In this document: positions 7,086 to 14,727 of the stretch, one piece after another | Position numbering within the stretch: the stretch's first letter is position 1 | Layout of the letters: every line of letters starts with the position of its first letter | Source of the DNA: Deltaproteobacteria bacterium | GTDB taxonomy: Bacteria; Desulfobacterota; DSM-4660; Desulfatiglandales; B25-G16 | DNA length: 15,942 nt | Reading direction: 5' to 3' | Assembly (NCBI GenBank): GCA_020348625.1 | Contig: CP070752.1 | Coordinates: 613,682 to 629,623, forward strand | Position numbers and translations under genes: made by a program | The notes under the pieces: generated by a model | What the model saw: only the letters and a program-made list of their open reading frames with translations | What the model was told of the DNA's origin: nothing | Databases searched by the model: none

Positions 7086-8270
7086 ATGGCCAGGATTGCA
7101 ACGGGTCTAGATCAACTGCGGGAGGGGTTTTGGAGGGATCTTCGGGGCCAATCTTTGGGACTCTTGGCTAATCAGGCCTCTGTTGATCACAACTTGATGA
7201 GCGCCAAAGAGGTAATTGCATCACTGCTTCCCGGACAGCTCAGAATGCTGTTCGGTCCCCAACACGGGTTCAGGGGTGAAGACCAGGATAACATGATCGA
7301 AACAGCAGATTACGTTGATCCGGCGCTAAACATCCCTGCTGTCAGCCTTTACGGAAATAAGGCTGACAGGCTGTCTCATTTTCTTGAAGCAATAGATACC
7401 CTGGTAATAGATTTACAGGATGTGGGGACCCGGGTTTATACCTTTATCGCCACCATGCTCTCCTGCTTACAGCAGGCATCCAGGGGGGGTAAAAGGGTCG
7501 TTGTCTTGGACAGGCCAAATCCCCTTGGAGGAGTAATAGTGGAGGGGCATCTCTTGCGTCCGGAATTCCGCTCCCTTGTCGGGCCCTTCCCCCTTCCCAT
7601 GCGGCACGGGATGACTATGGGCGAACTGGCGCACCTCTTTCAGGATGCATCTCATATTGACTGCGAACTCACGGTCATCCCCCTCAAGGGTTGGTCTCGG
7701 CACATGCTCTGGAGGGATACGGGACTACGATGGATCATGCCCTCTCCTAACATGCCCCTTCCTGAGACAGCCCAGGTGTATCCGGGCCAGATTATCTGGG
7801 AAGGCACCAACGTCTCGGAGGGGAGAGGCACCTGCCGACCCTTCGAGATATTTGGGGCACCCTTTATTGATCCATCGGCTATCAGGGGGCAGGTAACGCC
7901 AGAGGAAACGGAGGGATGCCATCTACAGGAGTATTATTTCAGGCCTACCTGCAACAAGTTTCAAGATGAACTGTGCGGTGGGTTTATGATTCACGTGCTC
8001 GATCCCCGCCGCTACCGGCCTTATGCCACGACGCTGGCCCTTCTCGAGACAATCCGCGAAACCTACCCGGGCGAGTTCGCCTGGCGGATTCCCCCTTATG
8101 AATATGAGTTCGAAAGGCTTCCCATAGACCTGATCCTTGGAGACTCCTCAATAAGGATTTCCCTCGAGCAGGGTAAGGGAAGTAGGGAGCTGATTAACGG
8201 TTGTTCCGAGGAGCTGCAACGTTTCCTTGAGCTGAGAAAACCATTCCTGATATATGAAGAAGAGGGGTAA
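7086..8270 (+). CDS. namZ: Exo-beta-N-acetylmuramidase NamZ (DUF1343)
   Basis: This belongs to the DUF1343 family, whose characterised member NamZ of Bacillus subtilis removes terminal N-acetylmuramic acid from peptidoglycan fragments (glycoside hydrolase family GH171). Conserved blocks visible in the 394 residues are LANQAS (27-32), FGPQHGFRG (56-64), VSLYG (86-90), DLQDVGTRVYT (109-119), DRPNPLGG (142-149), PMRHGMTMGE (171-180), PSPNMP (219-224) and GTNVSEGRGT (240-249). The start ATG at 7086 has AAAGGCGG immediately upstream; an in-frame ATG at 7065 lacks a ribosome-binding site and would add seven residues. There is no signal peptide with either start, so the enzyme should act in the cytoplasm, for example on recycled muropeptides, unlike secreted homologues. 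Its stop lies 6 nt from the convergent cpoB stop. Confidence 0.92.
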   Translation: MARIATGLDQLREGFWRDLRGQSLGLLANQASVDHNLMSAKEVIASLLPGQLRMLFGPQHGFRGEDQDNMIETADYVDPALNIPAVSLYGNKADRLSHFLEAIDTLVIDLQDVGTRVYTFIATMLSCLQQASRGGKRVVVLDRPNPLGGVIVEGHLLRPEFRSLVGPFPLPMRHGMTMGELAHLFQDASHIDCELTVIPLKGWSRHMLWRDTGLRWIMPSPNMPLPETAQVYPGQIIWEGTNVSEGRGTCRPFEIFGAPFIDPSAIRGQVTPEETEGCHLQEYYFRPTCNKFQDELCGGFMIHVLDPRRYRPYATTLALLETIRETYPGEFAWRIPPYEYEFERLPIDLILGDSSIRISLEQGKGSRELINGCSEELQRFLELRKPFLIYEEEG

Positions 8271-8276
8271 GCGGTC

Positions 8277-9179
8277 CTACTGCAGCCGTTTCTTGGCAAT
8301 ACCCGCCTCTTTGCTCTGGGGGTATTCCTTTACGAGTTTCTTGTACACCAGCTGAGCGGTGGTCTTGTCATCAATCCTTTCAAAGGCCAGCGCTTGATGG
8401 AGCATCGCTGATGGCACTTTATTTCCCTTCGGATAGTCGTTGATAACCTTCTGGTAGGCCAAAATAGCCTCTTCATACTCTTCCGAGGCCCTGTGGCACT
8501 CGCCGATCCAGAAATAGGCATTATCAGCAAGGTCAGAGGTCGGGTACAGGGTGAGAAACTTTTTGAACCCGGCTATCGCCTCACCATAGCGGCCATCCCA
8601 ATAGTACTCTAGTGTCTTCTCATAGAGGGCCGACTCATTTTGCAGAACATCGCTTTTCGGCCTGGCCTTTTCTGCCTGAGGCTCTTGCTTTTGAGCGACC
8701 TTCACCGGGGGACGTTCACCCTCCATGCTCTCAATCCTTGCGGATAGGCCATTAACCATAGTGGACAGCTTTTTCAATTGGGATACCAGGGCATCCTGGG
8801 CCGTGGTGTCTTTTTCGACTGTTGTCTGTAGGACGTGACCAGTCTCCTCAACGCGGCCGGTCAATGTTTGGATGCTGGCCCTTATTTCAGCGAGATCCGC
8901 TTGAAGCTGGGCAAAGCTCCGACGAAGGGACTCCTGATCCTCTTTCAGCGACCCTACCACGCCTTTTTCTAATTCCTGTTGCTCGGCCTGGTTCTCCAGG
9001 TACTGTGCTTCGAGCCTGTCCAATGCCTTTCGAAAGTCATCCAGATCTTTCTTGGTTTGTCGGTTGACGGAGTTAATCTGGCTGTGCAGGTAGGTGAGAT
9101 CGTTCTGGGAGGCACAAGCTGAAAGAAATACGATGAGCATTGAACCAAACACCAACAATCTGAGGAATCCATGAATCAT
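8277..9179 (-). CDS. cpoB: Tol-Pal system protein CpoB (YbgF)
   Basis: CpoB works with Tol-Pal and the peptidoglycan synthase PBP1B to couple outer-membrane constriction with septal wall synthesis. The protein of about 300 residues has a signal region ending in the lipobox LSAC (Cys22 from the chosen start), a long predicted coiled coil (about 28-165, rich in Glu, Gln, Leu), a Lys/Pro linker, and C-terminal TPR repeats (about 185-300, for example YYWDGRYGEAIAGFKKFL and AYFWIGECHRASEEYEEAI). Most enterobacterial CpoB is soluble, so a lipid anchor is a lineage feature, seen in other deltaproteobacterial-type versions. I chose the ATG at 9179 because AGGAG sits 7 nt upstream; a TTG five codons earlier (9194) is the alternative. 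It is last in the tol-pal operon, about 158 nt after pal. Confidence 0.93.
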   Translation of the reverse strand: MIHGFLRLLVFGSMLIVFLSACASQNDLTYLHSQINSVNRQTKKDLDDFRKALDRLEAQYLENQAEQQELEKGVVGSLKEDQESLRRSFAQLQADLAEIRASIQTLTGRVEETGHVLQTTVEKDTTAQDALVSQLKKLSTMVNGLSARIESMEGERPPVKVAQKQEPQAEKARPKSDVLQNESALYEKTLEYYWDGRYGEAIAGFKKFLTLYPTSDLADNAYFWIGECHRASEEYEEAILAYQKVINDYPKGNKVPSAMLHQALAFERIDDKTTAQLVYKKLVKEYPQSKEAGIAKKRLQ

Positions 9180-9337
9180 CTGCTTGCTCCTCAATTGCTC
9201 CCCCTAGCGAGAGCCATCTGTATCCGGCATCAAGGGCTTATCCACTCCTATCTGATGCGCAGAGAGGGGGTTGGCAACGAAATAGCGTTTATGAAAAAAC
9301 AGCTTTACCTCCCAGACATTCTCCTGCCAGTCATGGG

Positions 9338-9949
9338 CTAACGAATGAGCACAAAATCATCACGTCTGTTCTGGGACCATGAATCCTCGTTATGCCCCAA
9401 TCCGCGGGGTCTCTCTTCTCCGTAACTGATAATCTCGATCCTGTCTGCAGCAATTCCCCAAGACACGAGGAAATTCTTGGCGCTGTTGGACCGCCTCTCA
9501 CCGAGGGCAAGGTTATACTCATTGGTACCCCTTTCATCGCAATTGCCCTCGATCCTCACGCGCATTTCAGGATAGTCCTTCAAGAATGCCGCCTTTTCGT
9601 TAAGAATGGGCCTATACTCCACCTTGAGAAAGGACTTATCAAAATCAAAATAGATCGACTCTGCCTCAAACTTAGCTGCCCTTCTTTCCATCCAGGCCTT
9701 TTCCTCGTCTATCTTCGCCGGCTCCTCTTTCTTTGCCGCTTCCAATTCCTTGAGCCGCTCGACCTTGGCCTCTTCTTCCTTCGCCACCTCTTCCTTCGCC
9801 ACCGCGACCGGCTTTTCTTCCTCAACCTTTGCAGGGGCCTCCTTCGCTTCCTCTTCAGTGATGATCTGCTTCTTGGCGCATGAGGACAGCAAGAAAACGG
9901 AAGAAAACGCAAAGACTACAAGTGCTGCAATTACAAGACTTCTCTTCAT
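9338..9949 (-). CDS. pal: Peptidoglycan-associated lipoprotein Pal
   Basis: Pal anchors the outer membrane to peptidoglycan and is the target of TolA/TolB. The 203-residue precursor has a lipoprotein signal (MKRSLVIAALVVFAF, lipobox LSSC, Cys24). A long Lys/Glu/Ala-rich segment follows (about 30-90), then the OmpA-like peptidoglycan-binding domain (about 98-203) with YFDFDKS (100-106), EGNCDERGTNEYN (134-146) including the conserved Asp and Arg that hold diaminopimelate, and LALGERRSNSAKNFL. Asp/Glu after the lipid cysteine, the inner-membrane retention signal, is absent (Ala at +2), consistent with outer-membrane sorting. GGAGGT lies about 8 nt before the ATG. The charged spacer is longer than in enterobacterial Pal and may let it reach further across the periplasm. 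It follows tolB after a 143-nt gap that may carry its own weak promoter. Confidence 0.96.
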   Translation of the reverse strand: MKRSLVIAALVVFAFSSVFLLSSCAKKQIITEEEAKEAPAKVEEEKPVAVAKEEVAKEEEAKVERLKELEAAKKEEPAKIDEEKAWMERRAAKFEAESIYFDFDKSFLKVEYRPILNEKAAFLKDYPEMRVRIEGNCDERGTNEYNLALGERRSNSAKNFLVSWGIAADRIEIISYGEERPRGLGHNEDSWSQNRRDDFVLIR

Positions 9950-10017
9950 GGCTCTTTACCTCCCTGTTTTAGGTTACCTACCCAAACTCTTCTTTCTTGC
10001 AAGTATTTAAGTATTAC

Positions 10018-10046
10018 CACATATCATTTCTCAGCCACAATTTCAA
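10018..10046 (-). promoter_or_regulatory. Weak candidate promoter ahead of pal
   Basis: On the minus strand TTGAAA (10041-10046) and TATGTG (10018-10023) are 17 nt apart, about 70 nt before pal. The -35 matches 5 of 6 and the -10 only 3 of 6. The 143-nt gap between tolB and pal makes an internal promoter plausible, as known in other tol-pal clusters, but the sequence support is slight. Confidence 0.25.
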
Positions 10047-10092
10047 GCCTTTAGATGGCTCTGTGGTGTTTTTCTTGGTCACGCGCACGGTA

Positions 10093-11460
10093 TCATTTTA
10101 CCTGCGGCCCCCAAGAAGGGGAAAGCTGATCTCCTTTGAGAAATGTCACCTGCCTCTGGTTTTCCCCGTTGGCAGTTGAAATGTAGATATGGTAATTGCC
10201 CCCCGTTCTATTGGAACTGAATGCAAGATAGCGCCCGTCAGGAGACCAGCAAGGGTCTTCATTGTTGCCCTGACCTTGCGTAACCTGACGAAGATCCGTT
10301 CCATCGGGCGAAATAGTGCAAATATTAAAACCGCCATCCGCGGATCCGGAAAAAGCTATTCGCTCAAGATTTGACCAGGCGGGTGAAGTATTGTAACTGC
10401 CTTCATAGGTTAACCGCTCCACCTTGTTATCCTTCAGATCAAGGACATAAATCTGGGGTGAACCTGACCTATTCGAAACGAAGGCCATTTTCTTTCCATC
10501 AGGTGAAAAACGTGGAGATACGTCGATTCCCCAATTGCTGGTAAGCCGCTTGACGATCCTGCCCGATGTATCGATCAAATATATATCGGGGTTTCCGCTG
10601 ATAGTGAGGGTCAGGGCAAGCTGTTTTTCATCCGGCGTCCACGAAGCCGCAATGTTCAGGCCCTGCCTGTCTGAGATCTTCTTTGTCCCTCCCTTAACCA
10701 AATCGTGCATAAAAAGGGCATTGCCGGATTTGTGAAAAGAGGTGTAAATCATCCTAGCCCCCGATGGAGAATATCGAGGCGAAAGCGTAATCGAATTGCG
10801 CGACGTCAGTTGCTTCACATTGTGCCCGTCGTAATCGGCAATATAGATCTCCTTGTGGCCGGTGGAGGTCCCCACAAAGGCCATTTTGGTCAGGAAAGGC
10901 CCGGGATGGCCGGTCAGGGCTAAGACGATATCACTTGCAAGACGGTGCATGAGATATCTGGATTGCTCGACGAGCCCCAGTATTCTCTTCCCGTACACCT
11001 GATTACCCGAGAAGACCTCGAAGAATCGAGCCTCTACCTTGAGTTGCTGACCAATACACTCATACCCGGCCTTGAGCAGGAGCTCAGCCCCTATCACAGA
11101 CCAGTCCTTAAAATTGATGCTATCCCGAGTAATGCCAGCATCGGGCCCTTCAATAAAAGAGCCTTTATCCAAGGACTTAAAATAACCACTCAGTTCAAAA
11201 TCGTTGGCGATAATCCCTGCCAGTTCGCCGCTGAGTTCCGGGTGTTCGCCCGTGCTGCCCAAGTGCTTGAAATCAGGAACAGCAACCGATATCCTTCGCA
11301 TAGAGGGAGATGTTATATCAATATAAAGCTTTGCCTCGGCATGGCTGATATGGAGAATCATGCATATGCCGGAAAGCAACAGCACCAGGATAAGCAGCCG
11401 CGCGAAAGGGCTGCACCTAGACCAGGTCTTTGAGACTAAAACTGATTTCAACCTCATCAT
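10093..11460 (-). CDS. tolB: Tol-Pal system beta-propeller protein TolB
   Basis: TolB is the periplasmic protein that binds Pal and is released by TolA during envelope constriction. The 455-residue precursor has a long N-terminal region with a hydrophobic core (RLLILVLLLSGICMILHI, about 21-38) and a likely cleavage after AEA (41-43). A TolB N-terminal domain follows (about 44-175, beginning KLYIDITSP). Then comes a six-bladed propeller made of PD40-type repeats, recognisable by SPDGKKMAFVSNR, SPDGRYLAFSSNR and SPSGARMIYTS, each preceded by an IYxxD or equivalent strand. The first ATG lies inside the end of tolA, giving a 44-nt overlap; a second ATG follows directly. Only a weak purine-rich ribosome site (AAGAAGAG) is present, so translational coupling with tolA is likely. 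Confidence 0.96.
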   Translation of the reverse strand: MMRLKSVLVSKTWSRCSPFARLLILVLLLSGICMILHISHAEAKLYIDITSPSMRRISVAVPDFKHLGSTGEHPELSGELAGIIANDFELSGYFKSLDKGSFIEGPDAGITRDSINFKDWSVIGAELLLKAGYECIGQQLKVEARFFEVFSGNQVYGKRILGLVEQSRYLMHRLASDIVLALTGHPGPFLTKMAFVGTSTGHKEIYIADYDGHNVKQLTSRNSITLSPRYSPSGARMIYTSFHKSGNALFMHDLVKGGTKKISDRQGLNIAASWTPDEKQLALTLTISGNPDIYLIDTSGRIVKRLTSNWGIDVSPRFSPDGKKMAFVSNRSGSPQIYVLDLKDNKVERLTYEGSYNTSPAWSNLERIAFSGSADGGFNICTISPDGTDLRQVTQGQGNNEDPCWSPDGRYLAFSSNRTGGNYHIYISTANGENQRQVTFLKGDQLSPSWGPQVK

Positions 11461-12265
11461 AGCTCTTCTTGTAACCAGGGGGAAATGGGGGAAGGGGGTC
11501 TGACTTCTCTATGGCTTTCAGCACCGAATCATCAAACAGAGCGTCATCTGATCGCCTCTTAAAGGAGTGCTTCATGATCTTTCCATCATTTCTAACCGTC
11601 AGATTAACCACTGCTTCGGGTCCCCTCCCATGCTTCATATTAACGAGGGCTACGGGATAGGACCAATTATCCTTGATGGTATACTCTATCTCCATTTGAT
11701 AGAGTGCGATAACCTTTCCCGTCTCAGAAGGCGCTCCTGTGCCCCCTGCCCCGCCTCCCTGAGCGGGAATCGCCCCCTCTTCTTCCGATTTTCCGTTTTC
11801 GATAGTCTCTGGTGGCGGCGGCGTTGCCGTCGGCTGGGCCTTCTCTTCTTCGCTTACCTTTCTTTCTATCCTGGAGAGGGCTTCTTCTATGAGCCCGGCA
11901 GAGGACGTGGTGCTCTTATCGGGTTTTTCCTTAAGCTTAGGAGAAACCTTCTTTGCCAATACCGGCACCTTTGCCTTCTTTCTTACCGGAATTCGTTGGG
12001 TCTTGGACCTCAGAATCTTTGTTGTTTTCTTGCCTTCTACGGCAGCTCCTCCAGGGCGGCTACCCCGAAGCGCCTCCCTTGACGGAGGACCCACGAGCTC
12101 AACCTGATAGACCCTGTCTCTGAGCGATGGGTAACGTGTCCCGTTTTTCGGGACAAAGAGAACCGTTGAGAAGAGCAGCAGATGAAACAAAAAGGAAAGG
12201 ACCAACATACGGACCCATTTCTCTTCTCCAAAACCCCCATTCATCGTGAACCACGTTGCTGTCAT
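11417..12265 (-). CDS. tolA: TolA/TonB-family energy transducer
   Basis: This protein carries energy from the TolQ-TolR motor to TolB-Pal in the outer membrane. In 282 residues it shows a short cytoplasmic N-terminus, one membrane anchor (VRMLVLSFLFHLLLFSTVLFV, about 18-38), a Lys/Pro/Glu-rich periplasmic linker (about 60-185) and a C-terminal TonB/TolA domain (about 190-280) with AVVNLTVRNDGKI and DDSVLKAIEKSDPLPPFPPGY. The linker is shorter and less purely helical than in Escherichia coli TolA, and the C-terminal domain reads as TonB-like. Position between tolR and tolB argues for TolA over TonB. The ATG overlaps the tolR stop as ATGA, and the gene overlaps tolB by 44 nt. Confidence 0.9.
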   Translation of the reverse strand: MTATWFTMNGGFGEEKWVRMLVLSFLFHLLLFSTVLFVPKNGTRYPSLRDRVYQVELVGPPSREALRGSRPGGAAVEGKKTTKILRSKTQRIPVRKKAKVPVLAKKVSPKLKEKPDKSTTSSAGLIEEALSRIERKVSEEEKAQPTATPPPPETIENGKSEEEGAIPAQGGGAGGTGAPSETGKVIALYQMEIEYTIKDNWSYPVALVNMKHGRGPEAVVNLTVRNDGKIMKHSFKRRSDDALFDDSVLKAIEKSDPLPPFPPGYKKSYDEVEISFSLKDLV

Positions 12266-12669
12266 TTGCGCAAAGGCTCTGTCACCATCCCCACTTTAGT
12301 AATTCCGGCCTCTTTCACCTGAGACATCACCGTCATTACAAACCCGTAGGAGACGCTCTTATCGCCCTGCAATAATATCTCTTTTGCCGCCCTGTTAGCG
12401 AATATCTTACTGAGTTTATCCCCTAAATCGTGCAATTCCACTTTGTAATCCTCTATGAAAATCTCTTTGTTTCTCGTTATCGAGAGTATCAGGGGGTCTT
12501 CTTGCGTCTTGATGCTCTTGCTTTCCGTTTCAGGGAGATCGACCTTGACTCCATGGGTCATCATGGGTGCAGTGACCATGAATATGATAAGCAGAACCAA
12601 CATGACATCTACGAGAGGCGTCACATTGATATCCGAAATCAGGCTGCGTCGGCTCTCATCCCCATTCAT
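12262..12669 (-). CDS. tolR: Tol-Pal system protein TolR
   Basis: TolR is the ExbD/TolR-family stator partner that, with TolQ, forms the proton channel of the Tol motor in the inner membrane. The 135-residue protein has a cytoplasmic start with the family signature ISDINVTPLVDVMLVLLIIF (11-30). It contains the membrane Asp (Asp21) that carries protons, one transmembrane helix (about 19-36), and a periplasmic domain ending in VMTVMSQVKEAGITKVGMVTEP. Length is typical. The start codon overlaps the tolQ stop by one base (TAATG) and its own stop overlaps the tolA start (ATGA), so translation of the three is probably coupled. Confidence 0.96.
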   Translation of the reverse strand: MNGDESRRSLISDINVTPLVDVMLVLLIIFMVTAPMMTHGVKVDLPETESKSIKTQEDPLILSITRNKEIFIEDYKVELHDLGDKLSKIFANRAAKEILLQGDKSVSYGFVMTVMSQVKEAGITKVGMVTEPLRK

Positions 12670-13424
12670 TATGAATCACCTCGCGTCCTCTCGCCCGATG
12701 CCCTCCTCATCAACCCTCTTTCGAGCAAGCTCATGAAGTCGGAGATAAAATTCCCCATCTCGGTCTCAGAGGCTCTTACCCGGCGGGTGAAGTAATTAAA
12801 CGCTACCACAGCTGGTATTGCCGCTGCCAGTCCCGCTGCGGTAGCAACAAGGGCCTCAGCTATACCTGGCGCCACGACACCCAATGTGGCGGAACCCTTC
12901 ATGCCGATTGCCCTGAACGAGGTCATAATACCCCAAACCGTTCCAAAAAGCCCGATAAAGGGCGAGGCATTGCCCGTTGTCGCCAAAAAGGTTAATCCGC
13001 GCTCCAAACGTGAACTCTGGATCGACAGGATCTTTCTTACTGCCCTTTGGACGTTCTCCATGATGGATTGCTGTGAACGATATCCAATGTTTTCGTCCGG
13101 ATTACTCTGAATCCCCGTGGAGCGGTTGAACTCTGCATAGCCGGCCCTGAAAATCTTGGCAAGCGGACTGAACTTGAAGGCCTTCGTATCCAGATACACC
13201 CTTCCTATCTCTCGACTGGAGGAAAACTGCTCCAAGAACTGTTCGTTTTCCTCCCTGAATTTCTTAAGCAAACGGAATTTCATGAAGATTATGGTCCAAG
13301 ATGTCAGCGAGAAAAAGAACAGCAGCAGCAGCACAAATTTAACCATCGGGCCAGCATTCAGCACCATTTGCACAATACCAGCTCCCATAGGCTCTGGTCC
13401 TATGAACTGTAAGGCGTATGCCAT
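12669..13424 (-). CDS. tolQ: Tol-Pal system protein TolQ
   Basis: TolQ is the MotA/TolQ/ExbB-family inner-membrane channel subunit. In 251 residues there are three membrane helices: about 27-48 ([20 protein letters not shown]), about 145-170 including [19 protein letters not shown], and about 186-212 including [17 protein letters not shown], with a large cytoplasmic loop between the first two. The polar Thr and Ser in helices 2 and 3 that face the TolR Asp are present. It is the first gene of the tol-pal operon. The start ATG has AAAGGA upstream, but at a long spacing of about 13 nt, and no better in-frame start is visible. The usual upstream partner ybgC is absent; a divergent J-domain gene lies there instead. 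Confidence 0.96.
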   Translation of the reverse strand: MAYALQFIGPEPMGAGIVQMVLNAGPMVKFVLLLLFFFSLTSWTIIFMKFRLLKKFREENEQFLEQFSSSREIGRVYLDTKAFKFSPLAKIFRAGYAEFNRSTGIQSNPDENIGYRSQQSIMENVQRAVRKILSIQSSRLERGLTFLATTGNASPFIGLFGTVWGIMTSFRAIGMKGSATLGVVAPGIAEALVATAAGLAAAIPAVVAFNYFTRRVRASETEMGNFISDFMSLLERGLMRRASGERTRGDS

Positions 13425-13462
13425 AAGATATGCGTTTCCTTTCTGGATAAGATATTTATTTT

Positions 13463-13489
13463 GTTTACAATATTGTACAATACTTAAAC
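13463..13489. promoter_or_regulatory. Palindromic operator candidate over tol -10 box
   Basis: Two overlapping perfect 12-nt palindromes, TACAATATTGTA (13467-13478) and TATTGTACAATA (13471-13482), are flanked by GTTTA on one side and TAAAC on the other. The cluster covers the candidate -10 box, a position where a bound dimer would block transcription. The DNA is AT-rich, so chance symmetry is possible. No regulator is identified. Confidence 0.35.
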
Positions 13490-13506
13490 TCGAGGACCAA
13501 AGTCAA
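13477..13506 (-). promoter_or_regulatory. Candidate promoter of the tol-pal operon
   Basis: On the minus strand a -35 box TTGACT (13501-13506, 5 of 6) and a -10 box TATTGT (13477-13482, 4 of 6) are separated by 18 nt. This would start transcription near 13470, about 45 nt before the tolQ start. It is the only good pair seen in the 209-nt gap shared with the divergent J-domain gene. Confidence 0.5.
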
Positions 13507-13633
13507 CCTAAATGCAAGGGCAAAGGTCCAGCTATTTTTTTGCTTTCAATGGCTTCGGCTCCTGTGGTATTCTGCTCACTCGTTTGAAAACTCTCTTTAT
13601 TTTGTAACAATAGGGTCTGTTTTGGTTTAAGAC

Positions 13634-14386
13634 ATGCTAGTTAGCCAGGAACTGATTCATAAGAAGCCACCAGTCTCGCCCAATAAGGACGGCCGGAAAA
13701 GACGCTGTATAGCGTGCGGCACCGAGGACATAAAGCCGGGAAGACGATACTGCTCAAAGGAGTGCAGGCAAAAGCTGCAGTGGACCCTTGCCTTGTCAAA
13801 AGGACTCCTCCAGACGCTCAATACGCGCTACGCCACATTCTCATTTACCGAGGATTATGTGGCCCTTGATATAATGCCTACCTGGTCCAAGAGCATCTCC
13901 CGGTTTGTCCATACACGTGACACGGGTCACACCCCCGCCCTTGCCCTTAAACAACTAATCCTCGAGGCCGGGAAGGAATGGTATGCAAAAAGGAGCAACC
14001 GTATTTCCCGCAGCCTTTCATCCCAGTCAATCCTTGAAGCAAAGGTGCTACACAGCATACATCCCGATACCGTTAAGCCAGCAGCAAACCGTATGCCAAA
14101 GCTCTCGGCCGAACAGAAAAAGGCCCTCAAACATCTGAACATACCAGTGGACGCCCTAATCTTCGGGGATTATGCAAAGGAGATAAAGAAGGCCTTTCGG
14201 CTCATGGCAAAGCTATACCACCCTGATACAGGTGGTGACGGCGAGAGATTCAAGCAAATAAACGAGGCCCATAATGCCATGTCGGTGTGGGTTGAAAGCC
14301 CCCGGTTTCAATCCAACTCTGCGCTGCCCGGGTGTTGGTCTTACAATGGGTATAAGAACAGGTGGTCACCCCCGCTCAGGCGATGA
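13634..14386 (+). CDS. J-domain protein with N-terminal zinc site
   Basis: This 250-residue soluble protein combines an N-terminal Cys4 site (Cys25, Cys28, Cys40, Cys44, in the pattern CIAC and YCSKEC), a middle region of unknown fold (about 50-160), and a C-terminal J domain (about 175-220) with the HPD motif at 196-198 in AKLYHPDTGG and the downstream helix FKQINEAHNAM. J domains stimulate the ATPase of Hsp70 (DnaK), so the protein is probably a specialised DnaK co-chaperone whose N-terminal part recruits a client. The J domain lies at the C-terminus, unlike DnaJ, and no Gly/Phe region or DnaJ zinc repeats are present. No good ribosome-binding site precedes the ATG at 13634, so the start is less certain. 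It is divergent from tolQ. Confidence 0.85.
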   Translation: MLVSQELIHKKPPVSPNKDGRKRRCIACGTEDIKPGRRYCSKECRQKLQWTLALSKGLLQTLNTRYATFSFTEDYVALDIMPTWSKSISRFVHTRDTGHTPALALKQLILEAGKEWYAKRSNRISRSLSSQSILEAKVLHSIHPDTVKPAANRMPKLSAEQKKALKHLNIPVDALIFGDYAKEIKKAFRLMAKLYHPDTGGDGERFKQINEAHNAMSVWVESPRFQSNSALPGCWSYNGYKNRWSPPLRR

Positions 14387-14727
14387 TCATTGTCGGCAGG
14401 TCGAAATTGGGAATCGAAGCCATCGTGGAGCAAGCAGGAAACTCCATCATGCTCACTCATTGTCTCTTTGAAGCCACAAGGCTCAGTGGCAAAATGGCCA
14501 CTGAACTCCCTTTTCATGTGAACTCATACAGTGCCGCCCCGATCGACTGTACCAGCAATAAGAGGTATCGTTGCGGGAAAGGAGGTCACTGTAAAAGGGC
14601 ACACGAACCGTTCAGGCAGTTCTTAAACGATCAGTTTGTCACGATAGTCAGAAAGGTCCTCCATACATGCTTTTCTTCTCAGAAAAGGCACCTGTTAAAC
14701 CTCATTGCTCTTTTCTCAGGTCAGTGA
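14383..14727 (+). CDS. Doubtful small ORF coupled to J-domain gene
   Basis: An open frame of 114 residues starts at an ATG overlapping the J-domain stop as ATGA, the usual sign of translational coupling, and ends 26 nt inside the convergent radical SAM gene. The product has a Cys/Lys/Arg-rich middle (CTSNKRYRCGKGGHC, Cys at about 56, 64 and 70) but no recognised domain. There is no clear ribosome-binding site. Inside it, a perfect 7-bp hairpin CAGTGGC/GCCACTG (14484-14503) is followed by CTCCCTTTT, which could be a weak terminator for the J-domain gene instead. If not a gene, the 315 nt from 14387 to 14701 are simply spacer. I favour neither reading strongly. Confidence 0.3.
   Translation: MIIVGRSKLGIEAIVEQAGNSIMLTHCLFEATRLSGKMATELPFHVNSYSAAPIDCTSNKRYRCGKGGHCKRAHEPFRQFLNDQFVTIVRKVLHTCFSSQKRHLLNLIALFSGQ

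Noticed and set aside
9392..9883. 163-codon plus-strand frame across pal
   Set aside because: Shadow of the pal gene on the opposite strand; a Leu/Phe/Arg-rich product is expected from the antisense of Lys/Glu codons.
10945..11433. 162-codon plus-strand frame across tolB
   Set aside because: Antisense of tolB and of its overlap with tolA; no independent support.
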